Assembly: GCA_014729315.1 (NCBI GenBank)
Contig: WJKD01000767.1
Coordinates: 1-13,967 of the forward strand
DNA: 13,967 bases
Direction: 5' to 3'
Source: Promethearchaeota archaeon
GTDB taxonomy: Archaea; Asgardarchaeota; Lokiarchaeia; Sigynarchaeales; SOKP01
The notes under the pieces are model-generated. The model saw only the letters and a program-made list of their open reading frames with translations. It did not search any database and had not been told where the DNA came from. Positions within the stretch are counted from its first letter, which is position 1. The number at the start of each line of letters is the position of its first letter. Positions 1 to 7,500 of the stretch are shown one piece after another. The translations under genes and the position numbers were made by a program.

Positions 1-1058
1 GGATTATAAATCGGAATTGTATCATTATTTTTGAATTGTTTTCTTAAATCTTCAAGGTTATTTATTCTTTCTTTTATTAAGCTGCATGCGGAACCAATCA
101 TCGAGGGTATGTGTGCGTCGGAGTTGCCAACTAATGCTATTTTCTCAGTAAGTGGATATTCTCTCATTCCTGATATCTCTTTTGGAAGCGCCGTGAGGGA
201 TGCTATCCAATTAAAATACCCAAAAATTTTGCTTAAAACCCTCACCTTTTCGGGTTGAGGAAAATGCTTGAAGAAATCAAAATACGCGTCGTCAGATAAA
301 AATCCCGTAGAATAATTTAAAGTTTCTATAGCATCTGGTCGAGAATATCGAGACAACTTTTTATTTAAAAGCTGAGAGGACGCCATAAAAAAAAATGGAT
401 GAGGTAAAATTACTAAACCATTATCGTCGTGAATTTTTTCAATTAACTCTATGGCAGTTCCTCTTGTTATTTTTTTTATTCCTCTGTTGTTTTGAATAAA
501 TTGCCTTGATAATCCTAAACCAATCAACTCTATTTCGAGATTAGGATAATCTTCGCTCAATCTTGTTAAAAATTCGCAACTACCTGGAAAAGATATAAAA
601 TCTTCCGGCAATTTACCTTTTAATTTAGAGCGATTTAGCATTTTCTGAAATTTAAAGCTCCTCTCAACAACTCTCTCTTCAATATACCTTATCGATCCGT
701 TCGATTGAGGTTTATAAGGGTGATCGGTAATCGCTAATCCGTTTAAATGTTTCTTTTTTGATACTTGGGTCAAGATTTCCTTAAAATTTCCTATTCCGTC
801 GGAATACTCCGAATGAGAATGTAAATCGTATAAATAGGAGTTAGTACTCAAATCCTTTGGCATATATGGGAATATTTTAAAATTTTTATTACTATTAAAT
901 GACTTTATATAAGAGACGAAATGCGATAACCCGTAAAATTTTAAGAATTTTTTAGAAATTAATTCGATTATCTTATTTTGGCATGGAATAGTAAAGTCTG
1001 GCAGATCTTGAGGAGAGATATGAGTTACAGTTTTATGCAATTCGTTCCCCAATCTCAT
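1..1058 (-). CDS. PHP-domain metal-dependent phosphoesterase, 3' end cut by window edge
   Basis: An open minus-strand frame runs from ATG at 1058 to the left edge without a stop (352 codons visible). An in-frame TAA lies four codons upstream of the ATG, so this is the first possible ATG. The protein carries the full set of PHP metal ligands: DLHSHSEYSDG at residues 78-88 (H80, H82, D87), ITDH at 110-113, GSCEF with E162, LPHP with H220, and GNSDAH at 311-316. PHP enzymes use two or three metals to hydrolyse phosphoesters (histidinol-phosphatase, 3',5'-nucleotide phosphatase, polymerase-associated forms). The ~75 residues before the first motif are unusual for minimal PHP proteins and resemble nothing I recognise. 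No signal peptide or membrane segment is seen, so it is probably cytoplasmic. It diverges from the GHMP kinase across 76 nt. The fold is near certain; the substrate is unknown. Confidence 0.9.
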   Translation of the reverse strand, partial: MRLGNELHKTVTHISPQDLPDFTIPCQNKIIELISKKFLKFYGLSHFVSYIKSFNSNKNFKIFPYMPKDLSTNSYLYDLHSHSEYSDGIGNFKEILTQVSKKKHLNGLAITDHPYKPQSNGSIRYIEERVVERSFKFQKMLNRSKLKGKLPEDFISFPGSCEFLTRLSEDYPNLEIELIGLGLSRQFIQNNRGIKKITRGTAIELIEKIHDDNGLVILPHPFFFMASSQLLNKKLSRYSRPDAIETLNYSTGFLSDDAYFDFFKHFPQPEKVRVLSKIFGYFNWIASLTALPKEISGMREYPLTEKIALVGNSDAHIPSMIGSACSLIKERINNLEDLRKQFKNNDTIPIYN

Positions 1059-1085
1059 TTTTACTTACCATCAAAATTAATGAAG

Positions 1086-1096
1086 CTATATAAAAG
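1086..1096. promoter_or_regulatory. Shared TATA-like element between the divergent PHP and GHMP kinase genes
   Basis: The 76-nt gap contains CTATATAAAAG at 1086-1096. Read on the minus strand it is CTTTTATATAG, close to the archaeal TTTATATA box. It would put transcription start near 1065, a few bases before the PHP ATG at 1058. Read on the plus strand, TATATAAAA would give a start near 1116, about 18 nt before the kinase ATG at 1135. Neither gene has an SD site, which fits short or absent leaders. Position and sequence are seen; use in both directions is inferred. Confidence 0.45.
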
Positions 1097-1134
1097 TAAA
1101 TTTGATATTTCTTATTAAATATATTCAATTCAAG

Positions 1135-2241
1135 ATGATATGCATACGAGCACCTGGTAGAATATGTTTATTCGGCGAACATCAAGATTATTTGAATTAC
1201 AATTGCATTGCTATGGCGATTTCGAAATATATTTTCTTGAAAGCCGAAATGATACCTCAGAGAAAATTTTCGATTAATCTTCCGGACCTAGATAAATCTT
1301 TGGAAATTCCATTAAATAATAAAGAACTTAACTACCAATCAAGGAGAGATTACTTAAAAAGCGGTTATAACCAATTTGTGAGGAAAGGTATAACATTTAA
1401 GGAAGGTTACAACATTGAAATTACTGGAAATATACCTATAAATGCTGGAGCGGCTAGCTCGTCCGCATTAGTTATTGCTTGGCTATACTTTCTTAAAAAA
1501 ATGTCCGGAGAAACAATACACAAAAAAGAATTAGCAAATTTGGGTTATTATACGGAAGTAAACGAATTTGGGGAAGCTGGGGGAAAAATGGATTTCTTCA
1601 CTTCAAGTTTTGGTAATATAATACTTATCAGACCTCGTAATTTAACGAATCCAATTCAACAATTTCCGATAAAATTAAATGGCTTCGTTCTAGGAGATTC
1701 GTGTGAAAAAAAAGATACTGTACGAGATTTAATTAGAGTAAAAAGCTTATCTATGAAAGCTTTTGAAGAATTGAAAAACTTAAATCCCAAATTTAATCAA
1801 TATTCTTCCCCATTAGAAGATATTAAGTCATATTTACCAATATTAAAACAAGAACATCAATCAAAAATCATTGGAAACATTCTTAATCGAGACATTACAA
1901 ATAAAGCACATAAATTAATATCTCAATATATAGATAAATTAAAAATTAATTCATTAAATTCTAAAATTATTGACCATTTTTACAAAGAATTAGGAAATTT
2001 GTTAAACGAACATCAAAACCAATTAAAAATACATATAGGATGTTCCACTCAAAAAATAGATAACATGATTTCTAAAGCTCTTGACGCTGGTGCGTTAGGT
2101 GCCAAAATTAATGGGTCTGGATTCGGTGGTACTATGTTTGCTTTAGCACCTGGGAATCAAGAAAATGTAAAAAAAGCAATCGAAGACGCCGGAGGGAAAG
2201 CTTATATTATAACTACAAGCGACGGGGTTTCAGAATATTGA
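1135..2241 (+). CDS. GHMP-family sugar kinase, galactokinase-like
   Basis: A 368-aa small-molecule kinase that should phosphorylate a sugar with ATP, probably at C1. ATG at 1135 is chosen because the family's N-terminal motif (IRAPGRICLFGEHQDYL, from residue 4) follows at once; a TTG at 1102 would add 11 residues with no family support. Motif 2, PINAGAASSSAL at 101-112, is the phosphate-binding loop. GGKMDFF at 149-155 carries the likely catalytic Asp (D153). Motif 3, GAKINGSGFGG at 322-332, closes the nucleotide site. The layout and the C-terminal stretch CSTQKIDNMISKALDAGALG resemble galactokinases, but the usual GEHTDY is GEHQDY here, as in a less-studied sugar-kinase branch. The stop overlaps the next start by 4 nt (TTGA), so the two are co-translated. 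A nucleotidyltransferase partner suggests kinase plus nucleotidyltransferase activation of a free sugar. The exact sugar is not assignable from sequence alone. Confidence 0.9.
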   Translation: MICIRAPGRICLFGEHQDYLNYNCIAMAISKYIFLKAEMIPQRKFSINLPDLDKSLEIPLNNKELNYQSRRDYLKSGYNQFVRKGITFKEGYNIEITGNIPINAGAASSSALVIAWLYFLKKMSGETIHKKELANLGYYTEVNEFGEAGGKMDFFTSSFGNIILIRPRNLTNPIQQFPIKLNGFVLGDSCEKKDTVRDLIRVKSLSMKAFEELKNLNPKFNQYSSPLEDIKSYLPILKQEHQSKIIGNILNRDITNKAHKLISQYIDKLKINSLNSKIIDHFYKELGNLLNEHQNQLKIHIGCSTQKIDNMISKALDAGALGAKINGSGFGGTMFALAPGNQENVKKAIEDAGGKAYIITTSDGVSEY

Positions 2242-2990
2242 AAGCGATTATTTTATGCGCTGGATACGGAAAAAGAATGCGACCGTACACCACAATCCAT
2301 AAATATCAAAAAACTATGATTCCCGTTCATGGGAAACCTCTTTTGGAATACATTCTTGAGGGAATACGATATGCTGGTTTTAAAGACTTTTTAATCGTTG
2401 TTGGATACCGAAAAGAGCAGATCATTAATTACTTTAAAAATGGAGAAAAATGGGGAATAAATATAGAATATATTGAGCAAGAGAAATTAAATGGAACGGG
2501 AGGGGCGTTATTATTATGTGAGGAGCTTATTAAGGATTCGCACTTCTTCTTAACTTGGGGCGATATTTTAGTTCCATATTCAATCTACAAAGAAGTTTAC
2601 GAAACTTTTAAGCAAGAACAAGAAGATTTCGTTCTCACCGCTAATTATTTAGAACATCTTCAGAAAGGTTGCGAAATTCATTGCACCGGCGAATACTGCT
2701 CGAAAATGGTAGAAAAGCCTTCCAAAAAAGAGCAATGTACCAACTTAAATAATAACGGTATTTTTATTTTATCAAAAGCAATTTTCTCAGAATTAAAAAA
2801 ACTTACACCTTCCAAACGAGGCGAAATCGAAATTCCGGCAGCCATTAGCAATGGAATTAAAGAAAAGCGTTGGAAAGTAAGAGTGATAAAAATGACATAC
2901 GGAACTTTTAGAGGGGATTTTGGCGATAAAAAAGAATACGAAAGACTTAAAGAAGACAGGTCTTGGCTTAATTTGGTTTTAGACACTTAA
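2238..2990 (+). CDS. Sugar-1-phosphate nucleotidyltransferase
   Basis: A 250-aa enzyme of the NTP_transferase family (glucose-1-phosphate thymidylyl-, uridylyl- or mannose-1-phosphate guanylyl-type), making NDP-sugar plus pyrophosphate. It starts with TTG; the start is firm because the nucleotide-binding motif MKAIILCAGYGKRMRP begins at the first codon. The Mg-binding Asp is D109 in TWGDIL, VEKP lies at 158-161, NNNGIFIL at 171-178, and RGDFGD at 225-230 supplies the second metal region. There is no hexapeptide-repeat acyltransferase tail, so it is the short, single-domain form. It overlaps the GHMP kinase by 4 nt and probably uses that enzyme's sugar-1-phosphate. The last ~12 residues lie past the usual family end and run up to a probable rearrangement point (see the phnX remnant). 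Which NTP and sugar it uses is not clear. Confidence 0.92.
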   Translation: MKAIILCAGYGKRMRPYTTIHKYQKTMIPVHGKPLLEYILEGIRYAGFKDFLIVVGYRKEQIINYFKNGEKWGINIEYIEQEKLNGTGGALLLCEELIKDSHFFLTWGDILVPYSIYKEVYETFKQEQEDFVLTANYLEHLQKGCEIHCTGEYCSKMVEKPSKKEQCTNLNNNGIFILSKAIFSELKKLTPSKRGEIEIPAAISNGIKEKRWKVRVIKMTYGTFRGDFGDKKEYERLKEDRSWLNLVLDT

Positions 2991-3092
2991 GACTTTTATG
3001 GGAGCAAAACAGCCGTAGTTGACGGTAGTTCCAGCCCAGTCAAAAATGACTGCTTTAACTGGTCCTTTGTAAGTGTAATCACTCATATTCAT
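2979..3092 (-). pseudogene. phnX: Truncated N-terminus of phosphonoacetaldehyde hydrolase
   Basis: On the minus strand an ATG at 3092 opens a 37-codon frame containing VKAVIFDWAGTTVNYG followed by CFAPIKVL. This is the characteristic N-terminus of phosphonatase, the HAD-superfamily enzyme that splits phosphonoacetaldehyde into acetaldehyde and phosphate; the first Asp of FDWAGTT is the nucleophile. Full-length PhnX is about 270 aa and needs a cap domain with a Schiff-base lysine; that part is absent. Similarity ends near 2991, right at the stop codon of the convergent nucleotidyltransferase gene (2988-2990), and the frame stops at 2979-2981 inside that gene. The start codon and reading frame of the remnant are intact, so the break looks recent. 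It could be a deletion scar, an insertion junction or an assembly join. An independent 37-aa functional peptide is unlikely. Confidence 0.8.
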
Positions 3093-3156
3093 CTTCAGTC
3101 TGATTAAATTTTAGTTATTTTGAAATATGATGTGAAAAAAATTTCCAAAAATTTTT

Positions 3157-3177
3157 CTTTTCTTAGAGAAAAGTTTT
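3157..3177. terminator. Small hairpin with flanking T-tracts between convergent genes
   Basis: A 7-bp perfect inverted repeat, CTTTTCT-TAG-AGAAAAG at 3157-3173, is followed on the plus strand by TTTTAC and on the minus strand by A- and T-rich sequence including a T7 run near 3134-3140. It sits between the plus-strand nucleotidyltransferase end and the minus-strand beta-helix gene end, where termination in both directions is expected. AT-rich DNA produces such hairpins by chance, so this is tentative. Confidence 0.3.
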
Positions 3178-3215
3178 ACTTTCTTCAAAATATTGAAAAA
3201 AGAGAATGGATTAGT

Positions 3216-4274
3216 TTAGAAATTAAGTTCTAATTCTGAAGGGTTTTGTTCTTTTAATTCTTCTTGTTCTTGTTTTTTCTTTCGGAGTCTTCGATGAACG
3301 ATAATAAATAGTATGAAACCTAAACTTGAAGAAATAATTGAAATTAAGAAGATAACTCCAAATAAAGTTGCGTCAAACTCTAATGCACTAAAATCGTCGT
3401 CATCGTCGTCATCATCTCCATCAAGCGTTTGAGTTGTTTCTCCTCCCGGTGGAGGGGAATATATATTTCCCTCGTTAATTGTTCCTAAGCTATCCTCGTC
3501 TATTTTTGTATGATTTATTCCGTAATCGTAAATATAATTATTTAAAATTTCAGTATACGAGGAATTGGTCAACTCGATACCATATCGCTTACATTCGCTA
3601 ATATCGTTATTTTTTATCAAGGTATTATTTGATGATAACGCTAAAATTCCCACATTTTCGCATTTTTTAATAATGTTATCGATAATTGAGTTATTATGAG
3701 AATGTATTAAATTAATGTATTCGCAATTGTGTATAGTATTTCGGATGATTGTACAATTGTTAGAATTGCTTAAAAGAATACTCGTATTTAATTCTTGAAT
3801 CATATTGTAATTTATAGTAATATTTCTCGAACTCAGTACGAAAATAGGTGCGTATGTTATATTATTATCGTAAATTAATCCATTAGTGACATTTTCCAAT
3901 CTTATTGCTTGATTACTTTCAGTAAAATCAGTTTTAAATAGACTGCAGTTCTGAATTTTCCAATAGCAATTAGTATTGTTAATAAAGATACAATTACCAT
4001 CTTCTCGTGCTTTAATTTCTAAGTCTTCTATTAAATATGGGCTGCTAAAAGTACCTTCTCCATCGAAACCATATATATTTTTGAAAGCACTATTATTATT
4101 GATAAAGATTGGTGGATCATAAGTGCTAAGTTTAAGATTTTTCTCCTTTTCATGATCAGTTAAAGCTAAGCCGAATTCTTGAGTTTCGTTTCTTAATGGT
4201 ATTGAATATGTAGTTAACCATGTTAAAAAAAATACGAATAAAATCAAAAAATTAAATTTAATTTTTCTATTCAA
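3216..4274 (-). CDS. Surface-anchored right-handed beta-helix (NosD-like) protein
   Basis: A 352-aa predicted type I membrane protein. TTG at 4274 is the only reasonable start: no ATG occurs in frame before residue 158, and a signal peptide (NRKIKF then a hydrophobic core at 8-25) follows directly. After a lead-in GFDGEGTFSSPYLIEDLEI at 69-87, residues ~90-255 form short, Asn-rich turns (repeated patterns such as NNTLIKNNDISECKRYGIEL) typical of parallel beta-helix repeats of the NosD / pectate-lyase-like kind. Next come an octa-Asp run at 287-294, a membrane helix at about 304-326 and a basic, charged cytoplasmic tail (RRLRKKK). The helix should therefore stand outside the cell on an acidic stalk. 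Many N-x-S/T sites suggest N-glycosylation. Such folds often bind or cleave polysaccharides, but I see no catalytic residues to assign. It diverges from the large surface protein across 244 nt. Confidence 0.85.
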   Translation of the reverse strand: MNRKIKFNFLILFVFFLTWLTTYSIPLRNETQEFGLALTDHEKEKNLKLSTYDPPIFINNNSAFKNIYGFDGEGTFSSPYLIEDLEIKAREDGNCIFINNTNCYWKIQNCSLFKTDFTESNQAIRLENVTNGLIYDNNITYAPIFVLSSRNITINYNMIQELNTSILLSNSNNCTIIRNTIHNCEYINLIHSHNNSIIDNIIKKCENVGILALSSNNTLIKNNDISECKRYGIELTNSSYTEILNNYIYDYGINHTKIDEDSLGTINEGNIYSPPPGGETTQTLDGDDDDDDDDFSALEFDATLFGVIFLISIISSSLGFILFIIVHRRLRKKKQEQEELKEQNPSELELNF

Positions 4275-4350
4275 GCTTACACTACTGATTAATTATTTTT
4301 TTGGAAAATATTTTTGAATGTTCTCTCTAAGTCTTAATTATTACGATTTC

Positions 4351-4360
4351 TGTTATAAAT
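4351..4360 (-). promoter_or_regulatory. TATA-like box for the beta-helix surface gene
   Basis: The minus strand reads ATTTATAACA here, close to the archaeal TTTATAA consensus. It would place transcription start near 4328, about 50 nt before the TTG start. The surrounding DNA is AT-rich, so this is suggestive only. Confidence 0.3.
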
Positions 4361-4450
4361 GTTATTGAATAAAAATAGAATGTAAAAAAATTAATGAATA
4401 ATTTCAAATCTTTTCCTAAAATCGCTGCTTTTTTTAAAATCAAATCGATA

Positions 4451-4464
4451 GATATTAATATAAC
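4451..4464 (+). promoter_or_regulatory. Possible TATA-like box for the 1289-aa surface gene
   Basis: GATATTAATATAAC lies about 60 nt before the ATG at 4519, giving a start near 4485. Another AT box (TTTTTTTAAAAT around 4430-4440) is an alternative. The rest of the 4275-4518 gap shows no RNA gene or strong repeat, only a 42-codon frame at 4394-4522 discussed in the findings. Confidence 0.25.
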
Positions 4465-4518
4465 CAAAAGGAAAATTCAATTAATAAACGAACTATTTTC
4501 AAAATCCAATTGCATTGT

Positions 4519-7500
4519 ATGAAAAAAAGAGCATTTTTCGCAGTAATAGGTGTCATTCTATTATTTCTCTCAACTTTTCAGAGCTCAATAGATCTGAGCA
4601 CTTCAAATCAAGAAAACAATCGAAAAGAATCTTATCCTTGCCACACCTTTGATGAATGGAAAAATTTTATATTATATCGCAATAATATCTCAAAGGAAAA
4701 TTTAAATTCTCTCCCGCTTGAATTAATAAAATCAATCGACATTCAAGCTGAGATTTATACTAAATGGTCTAATGGAATTTACAATAATCAACAGAAAAAT
4801 TATTTACTTCACTCACACTTTAATTCACCCTACATTGTCTATAAGGGTCCACAAAATCGTCCTATAAAAAATATAGATTTTAAGAGTAATACCGACGAAA
4901 AATTTGAATTGGAATTTCTTCTTGGCGATTTTCTCGCAAATGAGAGAGTCATGCGAGTTTATTCCTATATAGATTTTGAAAAAGAAGATTCCTCAATTAG
5001 TGAGGGTAATCAATTTTTTGACGGAAGCGTAGTTAAACATTACGGTCCGGATGAAGTTCCTCCCACTGAGGATTTAAATCCCGGTGAGGGATTCATGGGT
5101 TCACATTACACCCAGATCTTGTCAGATTTTTCCGAGTGGAGTAAAAGTGAAAAATATTACAATGCGTTAAAATATAGTACGAATGGAATAAGCGATGCAA
5201 TATTTTTTCATGTTAAAGTACTCTATAAAACTGAAATTTACGAATCCGATGGATGGAATAGTTATTATCGATACATAAACTTTAATTTAGAACGTTTTTG
5301 GACCCAAGATTTTCAGAGCAGATTAATTAATATAGTTGATGATGATCAAACGCCTCCGACTTTATCCAATGTAGAAATTATCAATCCGATTATTTTCGAT
5401 GACCTAGACGAAATTGAAATAGAAATAGACGCTCATGATAATTCTGATATTAGTAATATTTCAATAGATTTTAGAGGCATTAATTATTTTGATTCTGACA
5501 AGGATTTTCGTGTTATAATTCCAAATCCTAGGACCCCTGGAAATTATTCATTCATAGCTAACGCAATTGATGCAGACAACGATCGGCCTAACGACGGGCT
5601 TAAAACGAGTATCTGCTCAAGTTTTAAAGTCTTAGACGACGATATAGATAACCCTTTAATAGAGAGTATTGAAATTTTAAACACTCCGATTTACGATAAT
5701 ATGAGTTCTATCGATTTTTTTATTTTAGTGGAAGATGAATCTGGAATTGATAAAATCTTCGTCGATTTCAATAATACTTCATATCAAGACGACAATAACG
5801 ACGGGATTGTTTCCATACCCAATCCTAAAAAGCCCGGCGTTTACGAATGTACAATAAATGTTCTCGATAATGATATAGATCGTCCAAATGATCAATTAAA
5901 TAGTTCTGAGTTATTAATTTTTGAAGTTATTGATGACGATACATCCATTCCAAATATCTTAGGTTTTGAGCTCTTAAATCATCCGATTTACGATAGTTCC
6001 TCTTATATTGATATAGTAATTAATGTGACTGACAAATCGAATGTTGACGAGTTATATGTTGAATTTCTGGAAAATCGATATTACGATGTAGATCATAATT
6101 TCATAATAAGATTGCCAAATCCGATAATCCCTAATAGTTACGAGTTTATGGTGGTTGCCATAGATGCTGATTCGGATCATCCAGGCGACCGCATGACCTC
6201 TAAGAGAAACTTTAGTTTCGAGGTTTTTGACGACGACTTGAGTCCTCCAGAAATCTTAGATATAATTTATCTCAACGCTCCAATTTACGATAATCAAACC
6301 GATATAGAAATAGAAGTCGTATTAAGCGATCCCTCTGGAATTTCTGAGTTATATATTATCTTCGCAGAGAATATCTATCACGACGACGATTTCGATAATC
6401 TTATGACGATTCCTAATCCATTTATTCCCGGAGTTTACGATTTTGAGGTCTACGCTGTGGACGGAGACGACGAGTACGAGGGCGATCAGTTGGCTTCTAA
6501 TCGGAGTTTTGAGTTCGAGGTTTTTGACGACGACTTGAGTCCTCCAGATATCTCTGAAATCGAAATTTTAAATGGGCCTATTTTCGATTCTTCAAAATTC
6601 ATTGATATTAAAGTCAATGTCTCAGACGATTCGGGACTTTCTGAATTATTTATAATACTTAAGGACCAAAATTATTACGACGAAAACGATGATAATATTA
6701 TTAGACTTCCTAATCCCGTTATACCAGGAAGCTACGATATAAAGATATATGCATTTGATAATGATACAGATTATTTCGGTGATATACTTAATTCATCAGT
6801 TTCTTACAGCTTTTTTATTTCCGATGACGATATCATAAACCCCGAAATAAAAAGTATCAACCTTTTGAACGAGCCGATTTATGACACCCATGATTACATT
6901 GAACTTGAAATCTTGGTGGAAGACGAATCTGGAATTAGAGAAACTTATGTCCAATTTAATAATAAAATCTATTACGATTATGATTCAGATAATGTAATTA
7001 GATTGCCGAGTCCAAGAATCCCCGGCATTTACGAATGTCTCGTTAGAACAGAGGATGCAGATGCGGATTATAAAAATGATTCTCTCGTTTCAATCCGAAA
7101 TTTTAGTTTTAGTATATTAGACGACGACATTACCCCACCAATTATTGCTTCCGTAGATATTCTTAATTTTCCGATATATGATAACTTCGAAACTATTGAG
7201 ATTGAAGTTAATATAAGCGATGAATCGGGAGTTTCAGAGTATTACTTAATTTTTGAAGATGGAATTTGTTTCGATGAAGACGAAGATAATGTAATTAGTT
7301 TACCCAATCCAGTTATTCCGGGAGTTTATCAATATTCTTTATTTGCAAAAGATGCTGATGATGAATACATCGGAGATTCAATGAATTCGTCGGAAGTATT
7401 TTATTTCGAGGTAAAAGACGACGACACTACAGCTCCAGAAATCATAGTGACAAAAACAGAATTTGGTTGGATAGTCAAATTAAGAGATGACGATGGAATC

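Noticed and set aside
31..258. Plus-strand 75-codon frame
   Set aside because: It lies antisense to the PHP-domain gene, whose metal-binding motifs (including NSDAH in this stretch) prove the minus strand is coding.
2678..2986. Minus-strand 102-codon frame
   Set aside because: It is antisense to the conserved C-terminal half of the nucleotidyltransferase, has no motif, and is in a different frame from the phnX remnant.
3393..3416. GAY trinucleotide run as a microsatellite
   Set aside because: It encodes the octa-Asp stalk of the beta-helix protein with mixed GAT/GAC codons, so it is protein-level low complexity rather than a pure repeat.
5338..7416. CRISPR-like or non-coding tandem array
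   Set aside because: The 297-bp units are protein modules in one open frame; there are no short direct repeats with unique spacers.
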